Assembly: GCA_030280995.1 (NCBI GenBank)
Contig: JASXTE010000008.1
Location: forward strand, 4,669,001 to 4,733,000
DNA length: 64,000 nucleotides
Direction of reading: 5' to 3'
Origin: Hemileia vastatrix
Lineage: Eukaryota; Basidiomycota; Pucciniomycetes; Pucciniales; Zaghouaniaceae
How positions within the stretch are numbered: the stretch's first letter is position 1; every line of letters begins with the position of its first letter. Position numbers and translations under genes: made by a program. The notes below the pieces were generated by a model. That model was not told the DNA's origin, ran no database searches, and was given only the letters and a program-made list of their open reading frames with translations. Positions 58,140-64,000 of this stretch are shown here, piece after piece.

Positions 58140-61100
58140 AATAGTAACTAATTTATTTAAGTCAGAATCTTTATCATATGAATCCAGTATTAATTGTAAT
58201 TACTCTTCTTCCATATCAACTATAAATATACCATGTATATGAACAGTGTCATCCTCAGGTACATAAGCAGGATTGGAGTCATTATTTGGCAGAGGCAATC
58301 TGGAGAGCATATCAACATTAGAGTGAAAATTTCCAGCTCTGTGGATAATAGTCATCCTTCCTCTGTATTCCTGAACAGCAAGTTGCCACCTGAACATATG
58401 TCTGTTAGGTGTTTTGAGGTTTAAGAGAGATTTCACAGCACTACAGTCAGTTACCAACTCAAATTTTTGGTCATCCAAGTAGTAATGAAGTTTCTCAAGA
58501 GCCTAAACAACTGCTAAGCACTCCAATTGAGTGGCACCATATTTAAATTCACTATTTCTTAAGGTTCTTGAAATATAACAAATTACAACCTCTGAGGATT
58601 TATCATTAATAATTTGCTTTTGGTGAAGGGCAGCACCCAGACCAATAAAGCTAGCATCTGTATAAAGTACAAATGGCTTGTTAAAATCTGGGAGAGCCAA
58701 TATAGGGGCTGTCATTAAGCAACTTTTCAATGTATTAAAAGCTTTCTGACAGTCATCATTCCAGAGAAAAGCAACATCTTTTCTGGTAAGTTTTGTAAGA
58801 GGCAAGGCTATGACCTGATAATTTTTAATATATTGTCTATAATAGCCACACATACCCAAAAAACTTTGGATTTCTCTTACAGAAGTTGGTGCTTTAACAT
58901 TTTGAATGGCAGCAACTTTATTATGGTCTACACAAATTTGTAAGCCTGACACAACATGGCCAAGGACTTTCAAAGATTGAATACCAAATTTACACTTTTT
59001 TAAAGATAAGGTCATATTGATTTCATCCATTTTTTGGAAAACTTTATTCAAGTGAATCATATGTTCATCAAAAGTTTTAGAAAAAACAATAATATCATCA
59101 ATATAAACCATGAGCCAACCTTCAATAATTTCTTGATGGAAAGTATTATCCATGACTTTCTGGAAAACTGAAGGAGCATTTTTAGGGCCAAATGGCATCC
59201 TAACATACTTATATATTCCCATATGAGTAGCAATAAGTAAAAAATTTTGAGAATTTTTCTCAACTGGAACTTGATGATAACCTTTATTACCATCCATACA
59301 ACTAATAAATTTTGCACCTTGCAAGGTAGCATGTATTGAATTAATTCTGGGTAAAGGATAAATATCATCAACAGTATAAGTATTTAAAGCTCTGTAATCT
59401 CCACATAATCTAGCTTTATCTTTTTCATATGAAATCAAGACTGGGGAGATGACACAATATTTTGGGGTGACATTCACTTTCTCAATGATATTCATTTTCA
59501 ATAATGTTTCAATATTATCTTCAATATCTTTTCTTTTTGATGGAGAAGCAGGATATGGTTTTTTCTTAAGGGAAGGAGGAATATCACTCAAATTACAGGA
59601 TAAGGTAATTTTCATCTCTTCCTGAACAATTCCCAAGACATGAGAACCATGAGCAAAAGCCATAGGGAAAGAGGTAATAGAGGCAACAATAGAATCCTTT
59701 TGTTCATTAGTCAAATGATCACCAAAAAAAGCGGTATTTATTTCATGTAATAAAGCATCCATTTCAGTTGTTGTTCTACCTTTACATTGGGTCAGTGAGT
59801 TACAAGATTTCAACAAATGCCCAGAAGGTTTAGGAGAAGAAATTTTGAATTTTCTTTTCCCATTCATTCCTAAGGTAAAGCAATTATTTGCTGGGTCCAG
59901 TTTCACACCAAACATGGTTAAAATATCGTTTCCCATAATAAACCAATTGCTCAAATTATCATTTTTCATGACAACAAACTCACAAATAGCTCTGACAAAA
60001 CCACCATTATATTTGAAGAATACAGAGGTTTTGTATTTGCCAATAGGAAATAAGGTAGAACCATACCCTCTCCATTTTTCAGAAGTTATAGGTAATAATT
60101 TACTCAAATATTCCTTATCCACTGAAGCCAAAGCTTTTTCAGATACTACACTTCCTCCAGCACCAGAATCAAGAACTACATCAACATTTTTACCATTAAT
60201 GATAACAGGTGCCTTTAAAGGGGATATAGGAATAGAATTGTTAGTAATATCTTTAATTATCTCAGCATTTTCTACTGAAGATAAATTCAATACACAATCT
60301 TCAGATATATTATTTAAATAATGGACATCATGTTCCAACATTAAAACATCTTTAACAGATTCATTGTCATAGGAGATATTACTTTCACAGTCACTGGAAG
60401 AATTATTGACATCAAGTTCAATTTCATCAGTGTCTTCATTTTGTTCAACAAGATGAATTTTCTTGTCACAAACATGACCCTTCTGCCACGGTTTGTTACA
60501 TTTATAACAAGTATTTGTTGCATATTTTTTAGGTGCAACTGGGGCAGAGGGTTTACCAGATTTTTCTGGGAGCTTTATAGAAGGTTTATTCTGATCATTA
60601 TAAGATTTACTAAGGTAATTCTTTGGTTCATATCTATGGTTGAGTAGTACTTCATTACAGATATTAATGAAAGAAGAATTTTCCCTTACATGCTCAGTTC
60701 TAGCAACAATCAAATCCCTAAGAGAATTTGGTAATTTATACAAGATTTTATCTCTCCAAATATCATAATCCATCTTTGGATCAATTGCTCTAAGGATTTT
60801 AGTTATTTTCATCAGAAAAACAATGGGCTTTTCAACAGAGGAGGATACATATCTAGTATTCTCATACAGTCTTTGCTGAGCTAACCTGAATTTTGAACCA
60901 CCAAACTGATTCTCAATCAAGGATTTCCAATCATTCCATGTATAATGATTGTTATCTAAGAGGACAGATTCATACCACATCAAGGCTACATTGGAAAATA
61001 AAGAAATTAGCTTAGAAACAATTTCCTCATCAGGTAGTTTATAAGATCTCTTTAAATTATCAATTCTCTGGATAAAGTGTTGCCAATCAGAGGAAGAATC

Positions 61101-62094
61101 ACCATCAAAGGTAGGATATTGGTCTAACTTAGGCCAATTTTTCTGACTACTGGGATGGTCCACTTTTTGGTTTGAATTATTCATTAGTAATAATTCCTGA
61201 AGTTTAGCCAGGTGTTCAGAAATTTCATTATTTACAGAAACAGCTGGTGCATGACCATCACAAGATTTTTTGCTAGTAGCAAAAGATTTTACAGACTCAT
61301 TGTCAGTTTGTTTAATGGTTGAAATATGAGGAAGAAAGGATGAACTTTGTTCAGGTTTTTTCCCTTTATTTTTATGCAGCTTATTTGCAGAAATCTCATT
61401 TAATTCATTATTGATGGTTAAGGTTGAGAACTTTTCCTGTAGGTCAGACACATAGTTTCTTATTCTTGGAATTTCAGACATCTGGTCATTTACTTTTGCA
61501 AGAGATAGAACATTTCTGTCCTCAGAAACTGAGTGTTTGGTACTTAGTGCATGGAAATCATTTTTTAGCTTCTTAAACTCATTTTGTAGAGATTTTATTT
61601 CATTTTTGAATGAATAATTTTCCTCAATAAGGGGTTTCAATTCACTCAATGTCTTATGTAGACTGATATTTCTATCTGAGATAGCTCTATGGTCACTTCT
61701 TATTTGTTTTTGTTGACTAAGAACAATATTTAAGGTTTCTTTGATTTTTAAATAAGCTGTATCTTGTACAGAAGAACTCACTTTACATTGCAAGTGTAAA
61801 TTATTTAATCTATCATTTTCATGGATTAACACATCTCTCACATGTTTGTCTTTCACAATATTAAAATCAAGGGTATCTTTCAATATTTCCTCAGAAGTTT
61901 TTTCAATTAAGGTATAGATTTCAGGGGGAACAGAATCATTTTTAATTGCAAGAGAAGGATTAATTAAAGATGTAGAAGTTAAATGTAAAGGTTCATCAAA
62001 TGACAATTTGCTAATTACATCAATAGGGCTACTAGTTACAGGAAGCTGTCTTTTAACAGGTTTAACTGTTCTTTCACCATGTTCAATAATATTA

Positions 62095-62153
62095 CTTGCA
62101 GAAGAAGATTTATTAGAAAACATACCCAAGTGACAATCAACCAAATTACTTAC
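62095..62153 (-). other. Predicted intron 2 of element C gag (59 nt)
   Basis: Starts GTAAGT, has TTTCTAATAA as branch site and ends TTCTGCAAG. The AAG acceptor is weaker than CAG, but position, length and phase match intron 2 of E. Removal returns the reading to the Gag-Pol frame at IIEHGERTVKPVKRQ. Confidence 0.6.
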
Positions 62154-62692
62154 CATGGCAGAGGAGGAAACTTCCTCTGGGACTGGTTTTGGGAATGTGC
62201 TTGGGCCTTCTTTCTCCTGCCTTGTTGGTAGGGATGAGGAGGTGGATGGAAATTGGGTGTTCTGGATGGGCCAGGCTGATGATGAGGCGGGTGTTGCACA
62301 TTCTGTTGGTAGTGACTCATTAGATAATCCCATTTCCATTGCTCTACTTCCATAGTTTTTGGATTTTGGATGGTTGAGCTGGGTGGCTGTGAAGGTTGAG
62401 CCTGAAATTGAAGCTGATTGGGAGGCAATTGAGGAGGGGCCTGGGCCTGAATCTGGTTCCTGAGTTCTTGGACCTGATCCCACAATGTGTCTACCTTTGC
62501 TTTGTACGTCATATTTTCTGTCTTCAACTCTTTTATATGACTGGATAGGTTGCTGATTTGTTGTGGCAGAGGAAGCTTTTTTATTTTGAAGCCTTTTGGA
62601 AGACCTTCTTGAGGCACTAGAGGCTTTACTTCCTTCTGTGGTACTGGGGGAAGGGGGTTTGGTTTGTTTGCATTTCCTGTCATTTCCACATC
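62154..62692 (-). CDS. Predicted exon 2 of element C gag (alternative frame)
   Basis: 539 nt open in a frame different from the continuous Gag-Pol frame. It encodes DVEMTGNANKPN, EGLPKGFKIKKLPLPQQ, a heptad-like NLSSHIKELKTENMTYKAKV stretch likely to form a coiled coil, a Gln/Pro-rich part, EQWKWDYL and HPYQQGRRKK. E and F encode the same landmarks in the same relative frame. From LPKGF to the end of the coiled coil, C and E share about 60% of residues by eye, against about one third in the competing frame, so this frame appears to be the selected one. Confidence 0.7.
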
Positions 62693-62756
62693 CTGCAGTA
62701 TGTGAATTCTTTGTGTTAGCATAAGATTTTTTATGACCAACTTTAGAAGAACTTAC
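62693..62756 (-). other. Predicted intron 1 of element C gag (64 nt)
   Basis: GTAAGT donor, TGCTAACA branch site 21-26 nt before the end, CTGCAG acceptor. Splicing joins GCT GAC ACT to GAT GTG GAA ATG. The identical intron occurs in D (55097-55160) and its counterpart in E is 58 nt. Confidence 0.75.
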
Positions 62757-62831
62757 AGTGTCAGCATCATAGTCAATTTCTATCTCATCCACTTGCATGT
62801 TATCCATTTTTTCTGCCAAATTGTTGGACAT

Positions 62832-63519
62832 ACTAGTGGGAAGATTTATATTTTACTTTGTACTTTATAAAAAAAATAATCAAAGTTAGTCAATAATTGC
62901 TCCAAATAATAAAAAAAAAAATTTTAATTAATTAAATTATAGAAAAAATAATTTTCAATATAAAGTAATAATTAAAAAATTAATTTTTTAAAAAAAATGG
63001 ATTGCAAGGTTAAATTGGGAATAACAAGTAAGTTAATTCAACCAATTAATTACCAATATTAAATATGGCAATATATTGGGACTAAGCACAATGTACTTTT
63101 AAGTCAACCAAAATTAACAATAATTAATAATAAAAAAAATTATATTAATAATTCAATTTGTATTAATAATAATGTCAATTCTTCTAGGACTAAGAGGATT
63201 TAACACTCTATAATGGTCAACTAGGAAAAAAAATTTTAAAAATTGAACACTTACACTCAGTGAATCAGCAATTAAGCCACAATCACTGTTATTGCAATAA
63301 AAATATAGTAATATGAGTGAGAGGCGCAAAGGTGAACTTACTATAGTGATCGAAAAATCACTTCAAAATAATATAAAAATTAATATTATATAAACCTAAG
63401 ATGTCAAACCCAAGTTCGAAACACAGTCGCGGCAAAAGTTTCGTTTTGCTAGGTGGTCCGTGCGTTTTGTCGTTCGTCGCCAGGCTCGATCGTCGTCGTC
63501 GTTTGGAAAGGCCCCCAGT
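62832..63519 (-). other. 5' leader of element C with primer-binding site
   Basis: The primer site TGGGGGCCTTTCC lies at 63517-63505 (minus), two bases after the LTR. A CGTCGTCGTCG-type run follows (about 63490-63505). The remainder is AT-rich and mirrors the D leader. No gene. Confidence 0.65.
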
Positions 63520-64000
63520 TGTCGGTCAGTCGTCTAGAAGATATAAGAGAAGAGGGAAGAAAAGAGAGGAGGACAAGAAGGAGATAGTAGTTTAGAAATA
63601 AAGGAAATAAAAACAATTGAAATTATTTAATTTATTTGAGAGAAAGCAACGACGAGTGATTTGAGAGGTGACAACAAATTGGTTTTATTAATATTTAATA
63701 TTGTTTAAGTAAGAGTTCTGCGCGGCAAACACTATAATTACTATCAGACTTAAGGCAACCTTTAAATTGTTATTTAGAATTTTTAATTAGAATTTAATAC
63801 TAATAAAAATAATAATAAGCGTAATAATTTTATTCTTAAATTGTTGAGTGTGTAATAAGTGATAATTCTACAGGGGATTATCCAAGGCCCTTTTATAGGC
63901 AATGGGTCCTCTGAAGCGCTACAAGTGACTATATACGAAATAGTAATGAAGTAAAACAAGAATATAAAAGAAGACATTTGTAACATAGTAATTAAGAGAA
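63520..64000 (-). mobile_element. 5' LTR of element C (window-truncated)
   Basis: Begins TGTCGGTCAGTCGTC on the plus strand and matches 55366-55846. By comparison with the 3' LTR another 780 bp or so should follow outside the window. Confidence 0.9.

Larger units (their letters stand above)
58200..62831 (-). pseudogene. Element C Gag-protease-RT-RNase H (two nonsense codons)
   Basis: One frame from MSNNLAEK (62831) is open for 1442 codons, meets a TAG at about 58504 where E has Trp (AVVWALEKL), and continues to a TAA near 58200 where F and E have Leu. Domains by approximate residue in the unspliced frame: variable N-terminus 1-245, Gag core near 575 (QYPTFDGDSSSDWQ), knuckle CYKCNKPWQKGHVC at 775-788, protease VVLDSGAGGSVVSE near 888, RT LCGDYRALNTY near 1145 and YIDDIIVF near 1242, RNase H LYTDASFIGLGAAL near 1390. 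All catalytic motifs are intact. The 5' part is predicted to be spliced: exons 62831-62757, 62692-62154 and 62094 onward. With only two point nonsense changes this is the best-preserved element in the window. Confidence 0.85.

Noticed and set aside
62150..62740. Independent accessory gene overlapping gag in C
   Set aside because: Splice signals at both ends with matching phases, repeated in E, explain it better as the middle exon of gag.

Overview
The window looks like AT-rich, gene-poor DNA from a fungus, most likely a basidiomycete; the Gag and chromodomain style suggests a rust-like lineage, but that is inference. I found no host gene. Nearly everything is nested Ty3/gypsy-type LTR retroelements, plus one Harbinger-type DNA transposon relic, a MITE-like insertion and a satellite array.

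Layout. Element A (minus strand) fills 1-11495: 3' LTR cut by the window edge (1-145), a 3.3 kb 3' region, integrase (3447-4904), RNase H/RT (5078-6748), protease, gag (8608-10047), PBS and 5' LTR (10138-11495). It sits in an older A-type LTR piece (11496-11756), which abuts element F (minus, 11757-20660), a dead chromovirus split by a solo LTR with an AAATC target duplication (12941-14112). At 20764-21017 a C-type LTR fragment is cut by a Harbinger relic (21018-22595). That relic is cut in turn by element A2 (plus): its 5' LTR starts at 22596, is split by element B, resumes at 33544-34141, and gag follows until it breaks off at 36038 in a satellite. Element B (minus, 23076-33543) has both LTRs and open gag-protease and integrase frames but no RT/RNase H. 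The satellite (about 600 bp period, 36039-37939) is interrupted by complete element E (minus, 37940-46782, TSD TCCAC). The stretch 46861-51258 is featureless AT-rich DNA. From 51259 comes element D (plus; rearranged LTRs, gag start), cut at 55365 by a young chromovirus C (minus, 55366 to beyond 64000).

How the parts work together. A and B form one family: Gag with a CCHC knuckle, protease, a -1 frameshift site (T TTT TT[A/G]) just before the stop, RT/RH in A only, and an integrase with a GPY/F module. In both, the long region between integrase and 3' LTR carries, on the opposite strand, an apparently two-exon gene for a Zn(II)2Cys6-like protein starting 49-124 nt from the LTR, plus conserved hairpins and an array of a roughly 22-nt motif that is also translated inside the polyprotein. 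The LTRs of both contain an isolated GC-rich block of CGG/CCG triplets, the kind of site Zn2Cys6 proteins bind.

C, D, E and F form a second, chromodomain-bearing family. The 5' end of gag appears to be spliced: two short introns (64+59 nt in C, 58+59 nt in E) with GT...AG ends. Splicing moves the middle exon into another frame, which is the better conserved one and encodes a coiled-coil segment, and then returns to the Gag-Pol frame. C is almost intact (two nonsense codons, LTRs near-identical over the part visible); E and F have damaged RT active sites.

The best candidates for undescribed biology are the antisense spliced zinc-cluster gene of A/B, the spliced dual-frame gag of C/E, and the RT-less but recently moved element B. 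All come from hand reading; no database search was run.
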